DNA from: Roridomyces roridus
Taxonomy: Eukaryota > Basidiomycota > Agaricomycetes > Agaricales > Mycenaceae
Assembly (NCBI GenBank): GCA_029378245.1
Contig: JARKIF010000002.1
Coordinates: 3,224,001 to 3,288,000 of the forward strand
DNA length: 64,000 nt
Direction: 5' to 3'
The position numbers and the translations under genes were made by a program. The notes under the pieces are model-generated. The model was given only the letters and a program-made list of their open reading frames with translations. It did not search any database and was not told the origin of the DNA. Shown here in pieces: positions 12,245 to 23,800 of the stretch; within the stretch, counting starts at the first letter, position 1, and each line of letters starts with the position of its first letter.

Positions 12245-14131
12245 TTAGAACAAGCAAACAAAGTTGCTGGGGAATACATGCCTCCCCTCCTCCCTCCTCG
12301 CCTCATCCAACAACTCACCACTCCACCACCCATCGTCCGGCGTCGCCGTCACAGCAATAACGTCCCCAGCCTGGAAATCAAACTCCTCATCAATCGTTGC
12401 TGTGTAGTCGTACAAAGCTTTCACTGTAAAACCGCAACTGAATCAGAGGAACGGAGTCGAGAGAAACCATGAGAACGCACCGTAGAATAATATAGGACCT
12501 CCCTCTTCCTGCGGCGGAGTCGGCGCGCGCGGCTCCTGATACGGAGCCTGCATCGGGGGCTGTGGGGGAAGAGGGCCCGAAACTCGTCGCAACAAGCTCA
12601 TGGATTGTTGTTCAGGCTCTGGCTGCCACGTCGACGGCGGGGGCTGCTGCTGCTGAGGCGGTGGCGGGAGTTGTTGCTGAGGCGGTGGCGGTGGTGGAGG
12701 TGACTGTTGCTGAGGGGGAGGAGGCGAGTGCTGGGGAGGAGGAGGTGACTGCTGTTGAGGAGCCATCGACCTCCCGTTAATCGCAGCATGGGAAACACTC
12801 CCATTGAGCTCAGAGTTTTGGTACACCGCTCCGCTTCGCAAGCTGCCACCATCTGACGACTGCGAATCGACCCGCTCAGGGACGACAGACGCAGACGCGG
12901 GGAGGTCCACAGAAGAGGCGTTAATGTTGGCCACTATTTCAGGCTCTGTTTGGTACGCCGGGGCAGGCCGCCCCGACGCGCGCTCAAATTGCGCGGGTCG
13001 TGTGCCTGGCTTGGGTTTGGAAGAGCCATCCGGCTGCTGAGCTGGATATGGCACAAACACCGGAGGGTCAGGAATCTCGTTGCCTGTTCCGTATTCGTGC
13101 ACAAAGTTTTCGACGTCCTTGTCGGGCTCGAGTTGATCGAGGACAGTGCGAATCCGTTCACACGACTATGACGGAAAAATCAGTGGACAGCGGGAATGGT
13201 GGAAACAGCGACGCACTTGGTCATCGGAGACACACAATGTGGACACGGCATTGGCGTACATCCACGCGATGTCCTTCATGAAATCTAATCGATCCTCCTC
13301 CAAGTCCTGGCTGCCGTCACAAAAGTCCTTCCAGTCCTTCTCCCAGCCGGGTATCATGTCCAGCACCGTCTTTGTAAAGTTGGCAAAGTCCTTTTCATTC
13401 GCCTGGACCGTCTGCTGAGCTCTTCGGAGCTTGAGTTGTAGGCGCTCGTTGTCCTTGCCCGGGTTGACCGCGATTTGTTGAGAGTACGAGGCGATGCGGA
13501 GGCAGTCGCTCTCATACTTCTCCCGCGCTTTGAGAACGTAGGATTCCTGTGTCTGTTTGACCTTGAATCGCTTCTCGAGCGGTGCCTGCAGGTTTTTCCG
13601 ATGCGTGATCTGCTTGTTGAGCAGCGCCGCCGTTTGGCCTTCGAGTTCCGTCTGGATTTGGGAGGCCAGCGTCAAGTGGGCTGCACCCTGCTTTTCCGTC
13701 TCCAGTCGCAGGGTGTCGAGGGAATTACGGAGTTCACTGCAAACCATGAGCTATGGAATGAGCTTCCCGGGGTAGCAGATAAACTCACCCGATCTCGTCC
13801 TTCCCGAGAGTAGCTTTCGCGAGGTTGACAAGCTCGTTTGCGTACCGTTCTTCGATGGCCGCTCTGTGGGGAATGTAAGCACGGACAGTACGGAGCCTCG
13901 TGTATGTTTCGCTCAAACTCACCGCTCCTTCCAAAAATTGCGTAGCTCGTCCGTCGTCCGTATCGCCCCGCGCATACGAGCAAACAGAATATTAACACCC
14001 GCATCCCCGACGCCCCAGAACGAGTTGCAAAAATCTCGATTGGTGCTGCCGTTGTAGAGGTCGACGCCGGGCGATTTGGCGGTCGCATAACGCGACAAGG
14101 AGGTGGAAGAGGGCTGGCGGCGGACGGCCAT
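12245..14131 (-). CDS. F-BAR/SH3 cytokinesis protein (Cdc15/Imp2/Hof1-like)
   Basis: Membrane-bending scaffold linking plasma membrane and the actin ring in septation. The FCH start contains RDFCNSFWG and LFARMRGAIRTTDELRNFWK, then ERAAIEERYANELVNLAK. The F-BAR helices follow, with LEKRFKVKQTQESYVLKARE and IPGWEKDWKDFCDGSQDLEE. The linker is disordered with a striking poly-Pro/poly-Gln tract. The protein ends in an SH3 domain: VKALYDYTATIDEEFDFQAG, DDGWWSGEL and FPSNFVCLF. The domain order matches the PCH family. The start MAVRRQPSS at 14131 is the first Met before FCH. About five introns are present. Confidence 0.88.
12590..12775. repeat. Low-complexity Gln/Pro-coding tract
   Basis: Repeated CTG/GGAGG units (minus strand CAG/CCT) inside the F-BAR linker encode alternating Q and P runs. 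It is likely length-variable between strains. The open frame on the plus strand here is a by-product. Confidence 0.7.
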
Positions 14132-14659
14132 AGCGTCTTTCGTCCCGGCGTAGATGGAGGTTGCGTGTAAAAGTGAGAAACAGAGAGGCTATATCACTCC
14201 TTGATCATCATGTAACCGATATTTGCTATGCTCTTGCGATCATTCGCAACGTTCGGACACCGTAAAGATCCTTCAGCAGAGCCTCTCCGCTGCCTCATTC
14301 CCCGACTGGAAAAAAAAACCCAAGTCTTCCGACAGTGACGGAATGTGTCCAGTCTCTGCAGGGATATCATATTGGCGTGGCTACCTAGTACGAGTACTAC
14401 TGAAACGATCTCACGTCACGCCGAAAATCCGATTGTAAAACATACACATTTGAATACGAGGTACATCAATATTTAAAAAGTAGATTGTAGCAGCAGGAAA
14501 CAAGTAATATACAACGGGCAGGAAGCTCCGGACGTAAGCGTCCATCCATTTCAGCCGGCACAGCGCCTCCACAGAAACGTGGAGCGCTGGCCGCTATTCG
14601 TACACGGTGGGTGTCGCGAGTTGGTTGGTTCGTTAGTCGATAGCAGAGACCGCAAGGAC
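14132..14659. other. Intergenic region 5' of the F-BAR gene
   Basis: A 528-bp stretch between the F-BAR start and the stop of the seven-helix gene, both on the minus strand. Nothing recognisable; it should hold the F-BAR promoter and the other gene's 3' end. Confidence 0.5.
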
Positions 14660-16812
14660 TCATGAGCCATCTTGAGGTAGATCAATGGGAGACGTAAAGT
14701 GCATAGCCTGCCCACGCATGAGTTGAGCTGAACGAGCAGAGGCCGTGTGGGTACTCACATAAGGGTGGATCAGCGGGTGCGCCTGTGCCGATGGGGCCTC
14801 TTCCACGTATACAGCCGTGCCATTAACAAATATCGAGCCACTGTCGAGTCGCGATGTCGACGCGACAGCAGGCTTGCATGCGACTGTGCTTGCCACCGTC
14901 CCAGACCGTGTCGTCGGACCGCGTGCCGAACGACGGACGCGGTATTACCATGGCAGGCGGACGCGGCTCGTATGCGTCTCTGCGTCGAGAGGGAAGCCCC
15001 CATCAGGCTGCGGGCCGTCCGACAGCCGGAACGCTGACATGGGAGTCCGCGCACGATCCGATTTGGGTGAAGGGAGGGGTGACTCGTGTCTTTCGTACTG
15101 TGGGAGTTCGGAAATCGCAGAGCTATGGACTTTGGAGTCCTGTTGTGCCTTGTAGCCGGCCTCGGTCGTCAAAGAGCGGGGGAAGAAAATCTGCGGGTCG
15201 ACTGTTGGTCACTGTGTACCACGTCGTATCGAGGACACTCACGAGTAGGGTGATAGCAGACGAAATGATGCATCCAATTCCTCCCATCATGAAAAGTAGA
15301 TCTAGAATGGGCGATGAGCGATACTGGGCCGGAGATTTCATTTGTAGTATATCACCTGTCCAGAACCTAAAGAAAGTCAGAGACGGTCACAGGAGACAAT
15401 ATTAAACCACATACGAGCTGCTGACAACAGCCAGACGCCTGTCGGTCAATCCATCCAGCGCCAATGTGAGTAAGGGAGCGGTGAAAAAGAAACGCTAATG
15501 CATCGTCGTTAAATTTGGCAGAAAAAGCAGACGTTGCGCGGACTAACAAAGAGGACGCGGATGCACTACAGATGGGTCAGTTTTATTTATTTTGAAACAC
15601 GGACGAATAATAGACCCACATTCAAATGGTAAAAGGTGGACAAGCGGACGACAACATCCGGATCCGCACCCTCTGCCTTGACACCGCGTATGAAGCCTGG
15701 GAACCTGGCGAGGACGTAGAGGAAGCAGATAGTCGTGAAAGTGCCTGCGGCGGACCCGCCCAGGAATATCCAGGCTTCACACTGAGTGACAACAAGTCAG
15801 ACGGGACACTTGCCGGGCGGCGGCGCACTAACCCTATTGAGATCATGTCTTTTGGTGAGAGTAGTCAACGGCAGCGCTACAACGGCGGTCAAGCTCCCTG
15901 TATGCGCCGATCAGCGGCGACCATTGAGTATATTGCTGATGGACGGACCAATATACCACATTCGGAACTCCCAGCTGTGGAACCACTCCCTTTTGTTGGG
16001 TCCTTGGTGAAGCAGAAACAGCCAGAATGTAAGCTCTGTTCGGGGATGAGTCGCCAGCTCGTCGTCCAAAAAGCATGACTACCTTCAAGATGCGTTACCC
16101 TGTGAAAAGGTCAAAACGAGATCGACATGGAGCAGAGATGGACGCACAGCTCGAGCCCCCACGCAATGCTGAGGATGAAATAGAGGGGAAGCATCCACCG
16201 CAGGTGGTTTGCTTTCCAAAGCTCAAACGGACGAGGCATGACTGTAGACGGTGTCTAGCGGCCGCAGAATATCAAAAAGCCTGCACACTCACTGGTCCCA
16301 TCTGGTAGGGCCAAGAAGCCTATTGCGCAGGTCAATCGAAGCCGAATCATTCTGCGTGCAAACGCACCTTCTTGGTACTTTAGCGCCGAGATCGCGACAC
16401 TGAATACCATGATCAATGGTACCGTCGCAAAGTACGAGTAACTAGCAATTCGAGTAAATCACACGAGCTTCAAGCATCCTCAGGGCAGACGCACGTCATG
16501 ACTCGTTTGAAAGCGCCTGTTCGCCTTGAGAGGAGATTCATCATCGAAAGAGCCAAGGTCACACACCTGGCTGTCGCCCCGAGTTCCATCTGAGGCACTA
16601 CAAAAACCGGTCAGCCGCGGGTCCGATTGGCCCAGAGAGCCAGCCCACGAACCTTGAACCTGTCATAACTCCAAAGGTGTAGGATCATAAACCAAAAGAA
16701 CTGGGAGTGGGGCCGTTGAGTAGTCTAGTCTAGTTGATCGAGCGGATTGTGGACGCACGGCTACAGATAGAACGGCCCACAGAAGGTAGGCTGAGGGGGA
16801 TCCAGTGCTCAT
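14660..16812 (-). CDS. Seven-transmembrane fungal protein, copy 1
   Basis: Basidiomycete polytopic membrane protein of unknown function with receptor-like layout: seven hydrophobic segments and a long Ser/Pro-rich cytosolic tail. Start MSTGSPSAYLLWAVLSVA (TM1, intron-split) leads to WFMILHLWSYDRFKCLRWNS, AFKRVMTYSYFATVPLIMVF (TM2), LPLYFILSIAWGLELVTHLE (TM3), FLLHQGPNKREWFHSWEFRM, TM4, CEAWIFLGG (TM5), KAEGADPDVVVRLSTFYHLN, VLFRFFFTAPLLTLALDG (TM6), DLLFMMGGIGCIISSAITLL (TM7) and IFFPRSL. A stop at 14945 (RVRLPW) is avoided by an intron ending in AAG. The continuation (SIFVNGTAVYVEE, HPLIHPY, AMHFTSPIDL, stop 14660) matches the tail of the copy at 51506-53318. About fourteen introns are needed; all junctions keep frame. 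Confidence 0.75.
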
Positions 16813-17378
16813 GGAGGGTAGGCCCTAGCGGTTGGGCGGCAATGAAGCCAGTTTCAAGACGAGGACAGGACGTATGAGGGAGACAAGTTAGAGGCACGGG
16901 AGCAGTTTCATGTGAGTGTATTTACTTCACAGCATCAATTTCAATACAGCGGGTCTTTGGGCACGAGAACTACGAGGTAAATTTGTGCTGGATAAACGAA
17001 ACGCGCCCCTTGTTCTATGTACCACGATTTTAGCGGATTACCGAAAATAACATCGCATAACGATGCCCTCAGGCGCACATTTGCGGCTCGTACTTGGCTT
17101 ACGAGGAATCCCATTAGGCCGTCGAGGGAAGAAGAAGACAAAAGAAGCAACTTGTATTGAATTAACGCCACCGTAAGCGGGTAATAGGCGGGAGCCTGCG
17201 GGATGTGGACGAAGGGCAAAGTCGGCGGAGCTGCAATGCCGGGTCTAAGAGGCGGGACAGCAGAGGCGGAACATGTACTTTGCGGAGATAGTGGATGGAG
17301 AAATCGATGCTGATGATCTCGACGGCGTACTGGACTAGGTCTCTCCTGACCGAGAGCACCTCGACACCTGACCGAGAG
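16813..17378. other. Promoter region of seven-helix copy 1
   Basis: A 566-bp gap between the start of the seven-helix gene and the EFG1 stop. The longest open frame (minus, 17219-16941) has no domain and no splice partner. Confidence 0.5.
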
Positions 17379-18279
17379 CTACGCGTCCTCGTCGTCGTCG
17401 TCGTCCCCGAAGAATGCATCTTCTTGCTCGGGCTCCCCGGGCTCCTCGACATCATGGGGCTCCTCATTCTGGTTCTTCTTTTTCTTCTTCTGCTTCTGCT
17501 GTTGCCTGTCGCCCCAGCTGACCGCCCCCGCCCCGGAGCCGTCCTTGGGCTCGTCCATATGCAGCTCAGGCTCCGCAGACAAATCCCCGCTCTCCATCTG
17601 AGATACCACCCACGCGCGCACTTCATCTCGACCAGCGTCAGAGACGGGCTCCTCTGCCTCCCCATTACGTAGTTCCGGGGGAAATAACGAGATGTATTTC
17701 TTCGTTTTCGGATAATGCTAGGGTCATCTGAGTTTCGAATACGAACGCTGGGAAGTTGGGCACACCAGAATATAATTCAAATCCACACGCAGGTCATGCA
17801 GAGTCGATTGCAGCTCGGGTGAATCCTCCGCAGCAATTTTCTTTTTCGTCTGATTCAGCTTGCGTACCACCTTTTGTCGTTCTGAAACCTGTGAGCTACA
17901 GCAGTCAAACAAGCGCTAGACGCACCAAAGAACTTGACCTTGTGATACCTCACAGCCAGTGTCCGCTCCTTTTTCGACGATTCCGCGACTTCCAGATCCG
18001 CTTCAAGTGCCCTGAGCCTCCGTTCAGTCTCGACGCGCACATCCGCAGCAAGGTTGTCCTAAACGAAAGTCAGATTGACAGAGTATACCAGGGAACGAGC
18101 CTGACTTTGGCCAACAGTCTTCGCGTTTGTCTCAGCGATGATTTCAATTTTTGGACGCCCGGTGTTGCAGAGGACGGCTGAGATTGTTTGTATGGTTTCG
18201 TGCGAGGCTTAGAGGGTCCGGCTTCTACTGGAGCGCTCTCCGCATCGACGCGGCGTGCCTTCGTTCTAGTGGGACCCAT
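17379..18279 (-). CDS. EFG1: rRNA-processing protein Efg1
   Basis: Efg1-family nucleolar factor in early 18S rRNA maturation. The start MGPTRTKARRVDAESAPVE at 18279 leads to VQKLKSSLRQTRRLLAKDNL, RRLRALEADLEVAESSKKER and RYHKVKFFERQKVVRKLNQT, the diagnostic Efg1 coiled-coil block. LNYILHYPKTKKYISLFPPE follows. The C-terminus is variable: a basic run (KQKKKKKNQNEEP) and an acidic end (DAFFGDDDDDEDA). Three introns of about 38-47 nt restore frame, including one that splits the Glu codon of FFERQ. The length of about 260 residues fits the family. Confidence 0.88.
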
Positions 18280-18357
18280 GGAGGTTGCAGAAAGAAATTG
18301 ATGCGTAGTCACTGTGGGAAGAATCGAATACGGTCACGTGGCTGACATCACTCCTAT

Positions 18358-19257
18358 CTACTCGCGCGGATACGCTTGAAGCATGGCATCCCTCCCATCC
18401 AAAAGTTGTCTCAACTCGTAATTCAGAGTTCCCAGCTGCGTTTCGACGGTTCGAATTTCTTCCGACCACCAAGCCTTCCCATGCTCCGTAGCGATATGGT
18501 ATTCATGCTCCAACTGGGCGAGTCGGATCTTGACGTCGTGGACTTGTTCCGAAGTAGCAGGTATGAGAGCCAAAATGTCCATCTCCTGCTTCAACTGCTT
18601 CCACGACAGCTTTACTCGCTCAGTGTCATTATGAATCCAGAGTGAAGAAGAACACACCTCTATGTCAGTCTGCATTTTAGTGAATCTAGTAATGTTGCGA
18701 CCAAGTTTGTCTTCAAGCTGATCTAAAGTGAACAAGGCATTGAAGGGCAACCTGAAACTCGTGGGAAAGGCTTTGAGGTACTCCTTGAGCTTGGCCACTT
18801 TCTTCGCATGCTCCCTGTGCCACAGCTCGTGGACACAGCGCTCGTTCTCCGGACACACATGCACTTGATGTGCCGGTTCCGTCAAAACGGACTCGACGGA
18901 CTCGAATATGCGAGTGAGAGAGTGACATTTTTCGAGGATCCCAGAAATCTGCAAGAATCCTTCACAGGGTTGGATGCGCTTGAGACAATCAGATCATGCA
19001 GAATAAATGGGAGGATATCTTACATCGCGAATGGCGGTCGTCTTTTCAAGGCATTCCGTGGCTAGTTCTGTGAGGCGCGGTTTATCGGGCTCTGGGCGTG
19101 ACAATGATGGGCTGGAGGTGGGCTCCGGTTGTTGTTTATTAGATGGCGGGGGTTGTGCTACAGCCGGGTGACTCGGGCCAGCGTCTGGAGCAGAGTCGTT
19201 GGTCATGTTTTCGAAGTGAACTTGTTTGGTGGTCGCCGCTTGATCGTTTGAGGGCAT
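18358..19257 (-). CDS. Coiled-coil protein of unknown function
   Basis: No family recognised. The start MPSNDQAATTKQVHFEN at 19257 gives a disordered Pro/Ser-rich N-terminus; an in-frame ATG at 19314 would add a hydrophobic leader and cannot be excluded. One clear intron (about 19026-18957) joins TTAIRD to ISGILEKCHSLTRIF. The rest is helical and charged: NERCVHELWHREHAKKVAKL, DQLEDKLGRNITRFTKMQ, VHDVKIRLAQLEHEYHIATE and VETQLGTLNYELRQLLDG, consistent with long coiled coils. It lies just upstream of EFG1 on the same strand, with 78 bp between them. Confidence 0.6.
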
Positions 19258-20888
19258 GGTGAGTGAATTTGGGGAGAATAGCGATCTTAAGTACCTTAAG
19301 AGAGACAAGGACATAATACCACCAGAGCAGCATGACGACGTATAGTGTGGCCAAATTCAAAATTGTGCCTATGGATCCAGATGGATGCGCGATGAAACCA
19401 GGACAAAAGGGAAACAAGGAAAGACAAGGTCTGCGTTATTCACGCTGCAGGCCAGATTTAGAGAGAGGGCAAACAGCTCTTGAAGTTGACATGAACAAGA
19501 AGGAAACAAGAATTCCTCTCTTGAACAAGGCAGCGCTGACTGGGCAATCTCCATCTGAGATATATTGAAGCCCGGTATATCATGGGCGGCGTCCTCGGAG
19601 AAACGGACATGGACTCGGAACTCGGTGGCATGGAGGTTGCAGTCAACAGCAGAGATCAATGTGTGATGGCAGACTTGATGTCTACACTCATCTCGACGCT
19701 CAGCAACTGGTGCAGAACCCAGGTGATGTACAGCCAATAACATGACGAATAATCCAAGGCCGTGCCTTCTACTCCTCTATGCGTGCCTTCTTTTCAACGC
19801 CACAAGGAACGAGCCTACACACCTTGTGCCCTCTTTTGGCCCTTCTCCTCGACTTACTTGAACCTTGCTCGTCCTTACAACTATATAAATCGCTGCTAAT
19901 GCTGCCGCCCATCGCGCTGGCTACTAGTGCTATTGTCACCCCATTGTCACCTGACGATTGCCACCACCTTCCATATCTCCACATTCAACCCGTTTGTTCC
20001 CCGGTCACCGAGCTTGACGGTGCTCCGCTTGTCCTTGTCAACCTCAGCTTTCGATCCGAGGATTTTCAGTAGCATGAAAATCTCTGCCGAATTGGCGACT
20101 GCCCTAATTGCAAGACTTAGGGCGTTCCACCTCTTCGTCACCACCATCAGCTCTCTTTCTCAACGCCGGGGTACAGCTCTCTAGCATCATCTTCGCTGGC
20201 GCATGTCTCGAGCTCCAAGTCCTCTGGATGGACGATCAAGCCAATCCGGGGAGACTACCCCTTCCTCGTGAGACTGGTTGCCCTGATGATGCGGTCTCAT
20301 TAGTTAGTGCCCGGGTTTTCCCGGCCGCTGGGGTTAGGCTCGTGCGCGATGTATCCCGGCGATGTGGATAACGAGGTCTCCGTGCCGCTCGAGACTTGTC
20401 GAGCAGGCGGCCGTAGAGATTCACTGTATTATTCGATCCCTACACACAATTTGGCCACGTTCGAGCGGCTGGGTGACAAGAGATGAGAGATACCGGGCCA
20501 TTCATCTGAGATAAAACTTCCACACCCACTCCGACCACACCTTCGGATTCGAGTCATGCTTCTAATTCCCTGCCTGAATGGCGAGATTTTCGAGGGGATT
20601 TGTTATATACTTTATTATTCAGGAGTTAGGCCCAGCCCATCGAGGCAGAATTGGGCAGAATTGGCTCTCCGGAGGCGTGTCTGGGCCTGTTGTAGCCCGT
20701 GAACGGAGTAGTCAGAGAAGGAGCCGGATTTAGACGATCACACCGTTCCGAGCCCGATTCGGTCACTCTTCCCGGGCTTGGTGGCTCTTGTGGACCTTGT
20801 CGTATGGCCGCTACGTGTGCCCATCTTCGTCCTCCACCCTCCGCTCGTTTATCGGTGAACTGAGTCTCCCCATAAACGCAGCAGCTCA
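19258..20888. other. 1.6-kb region without a supported gene
   Basis: Several open frames of 60-124 codons occur on both strands, but none has a domain, coding-like composition plus splice partner, or a clear start. It contains the MED13 upstream region. A decayed gene is possible; nothing more can be said. Confidence 0.45.
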
Positions 20889-23800
20889 ATGGCGGCCAAG
20901 ACACCCAGCCCACGTCTCGCCGCCTCCGACAAACTACTTTCATCCACAATCTCTCTACCAGAGGACGCCTTGATCTCTTGCACCGTCTATTCCCCCATCG
21001 CCGGTCCCAGCTCCCAATCCCGGGCCTACAACGATATTCTCGAGATCGCCAGGAGGGATGTCATTTCGCAAAATGGCTCGGCAACCCTGGCTCAGTCTAT
21101 CCTGACGAGCGTGCATGCCAGCGGCAGCGACTCGTGCATGTATGCATTCTCTATTGGACAAGTTGGACTACCCCCCGCCGAACTCTCCCGTCTACAATTC
21201 GACGGCTTAACGGGTGCGTCGGCTTTCGTCCCCGAATTACTTCCGAAACGTGGAATTCCATTCAAACACGTCTCCTTTACCTTTGCCGTCTCTCAACCCC
21301 ACCGCTTTTTTACTGACCGTTTCTTTTCACCAGTCACTTCACAAGCATCGTTTACGCCCGCGGATATATTTCCATGTCACTCGTGTGCCGATCTGGCTAC
21401 ACCATGTCCGTCCTGCTTGGACCCCAACTCGCCCCCACAACAACTGCCCCGTCATCCCCTGCGGCTCATATACAGCCACTTCCTGGAAGCTGTTCGTTTG
21501 CGAGTCATCGCCGACATTTCCGCCGCGTCGAACGCGAAACAGTCTGGCCGCAAGCGGCTTGTGAAGCGCCTCAAGGGCGGTTTTCTTCTCGATCCTCCCC
21601 CAAGCTCGACCGAATGGAGCAAGGGGTGGGACATGCACGCATCTTCTCGACCTCTCATATTCTGCCAACTACAAATTCACCTCGCACCATCGCAACTCAT
21701 AATTCATCCTCAACTGCATACGACACCATTCCTTCTTCTTCCACATGGACCAGGACGACCGCTCCAAGAGGGGGCGCCCATAACACTACTACCCCACGGC
21801 ACTCCTGCCTTCTATCTTGCCTCGTATTCGGGGCCCACGTCTGCCCTCCGTCGCCAATTTCGCGACTCTCTCGCCGGCATGGGCGTCTGCGGATGGGATG
21901 CAGAAGAGGGGGCCGACGACTCTTGGTTCTCGTCCAAGACACACCAGGATAGACGAGAGACCAAGTTCATAATCGCTTGGATAAGCGTGGAAAACAAGCA
22001 AGGCGAGGATAAAGGAATCCCTATAATTTATCCTGCCAGTCTCTGCCTTTCGTTTGCCCCCTCTGCAACATCCGGTCTTGCATGCGCGCCCGGGAGGCGA
22101 GAGCCACTCGCGTACATTCCTGACCTCCCTCCACAATTGCAGCCGTCTCCGCAAGTGACCGCTGCACTTCCGACGGCTTCAGACCTCCCCGCCGCGGTCA
22201 CATCTCATTTGCCACCCGCAATTAGGTCTTCATCATGCCCTTCGACGCCATCCCCCCATGCTCTACGTGCATTCCGCGCGCTCACTCTGTCTCGTTCACG
22301 CGGTGTCCGCCACGTCGCCGATGAAGTCAACGGTTACGTTGATGCTGTTGCCCGGGAACGTGAGAAAGAGCGCGAACGGTTGCGCAGAGAAAGAGAGCGG
22401 GAAGGTGGATCGCCGCGACTTTCGCGAGCCAACACCTCTGGGCCAACCGTGACTCCTGCCGCCACCCCCGCTGCCGTGCCACCCGTGACACCGCAGTTTA
22501 CGCCTGCTGTCGTTCCTCCACCTCCCCCGCAGCCAACTCCGATTCCAAGCCAACCTCCGTCAAATTTCTACCCCTCCCCACCTCAAGTTGACCCTCCATT
22601 CACTCTTCCGACCGAAGACCGTACGTCTCCCGAGGTTGCGGATCCTCCACCTGTCTCTGCCCCGGTCGTCCCTCCTCCTGCGATTGTGCCAGCCGCGCAG
22701 GTAGTCTCGCAGCCGGCACCTCCTGCAACCTACGATCCTTTCGACACCTCGTACATGGACATTGACATGGCCATGAACAGCTTTGGTGTTGATATGGACG
22801 TCGGCATGATGGGTATGGGTATGAACTTTGGGATGGGCATGAATGGTGGGCAGCAACGCGGTGGAGGGATGGATTTTGATGCGGATTTCACCGACGATGA
22901 TTTCAGTTTCTTTGACCGTGTGCCTGTGGCCTCTGCGCCACTCTCCGTGCCCATCTTGCCTGAACCTCACCCTGGGGCAGGGTTGACACCTGCGGCGGGT
23001 CCGACGCCGCTTGGCATTGGAGGGATGCTTGGCATGTCTCCGCCACTGTTTGGCGAAAGCCCTGCGCCGCATTCATTGACCGGAGACTGGGTTGCGGGGG
23101 CGGGCGTCTTTACTCCAGGTCCCGACATGCAACATTTGCTTTCGGTCCCTGATCTCCTTCCGCCATCTCCGGGAGAAACGCCCAACAGTCAGGCGGCGTC
23201 TATGCCTGCAACACCGAATGTCCAACTGGCGGGCGAAGACGAGCAGCGGGTGCTTGTAGTTCACACGGGTGGTCTGGCGCACGGGATTTTTGACCCCATC
23301 CCGTTTGCTGCGAGTCATCGGGTTGCGGACGGCAAGTATGTGATGGGCAAGTTCGCATTGCCTAGTCCGCCTCCGGAGGTGGATGAGCAAGTCAACTACT
23401 TTGAACCATCCGCAAAGACACAGGACAATTGGCGGTTCAAGTACGCGTCAGTGACAGATCCGCGGATCGGAGTGGTGAGGAAGTTGATTGGGGTTAAGCG
23501 GAAAACGTCGTGTTTGGGGTTGGCGGTGCGAAATATGTCACCTTCGTGGGTCCAGGAGCATGAGGAATGGGAAAGGCGGAGGGCAGCTGTCGAGGAGGAA
23601 ACCAAGTCAGAACCGGAATCGGAAGAAGAAGATATGGAGGAAGCGGACAGTCCTTTGGCTTCACGTCCTTCCACTCCGCCGCCGGCTTATCTTCCTCTCG
23701 GGCCCACACTCCTCCACACGCACTTTCAACATTCCTGTCTCCTACCGCTGAGCACGCCACTTCGGCCGCCCGGTGCTGCGGTCGCTCCAACCAACATCAC

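Noticed and set aside
12562..12780. Ala/Val/Glu-rich plus-strand frame
   Set aside because: Shadow of the Gln/Pro repeat in the F-BAR gene.
17295..17672. Leucine-rich plus-strand frame resembling a membrane protein
   Set aside because: Antisense of the Lys/Asp/Glu-rich C-terminus of EFG1.
22560..23072. His/Arg-rich minus-strand frame
   Set aside because: Antisense to the Met/Gly-rich stretch of MED13.
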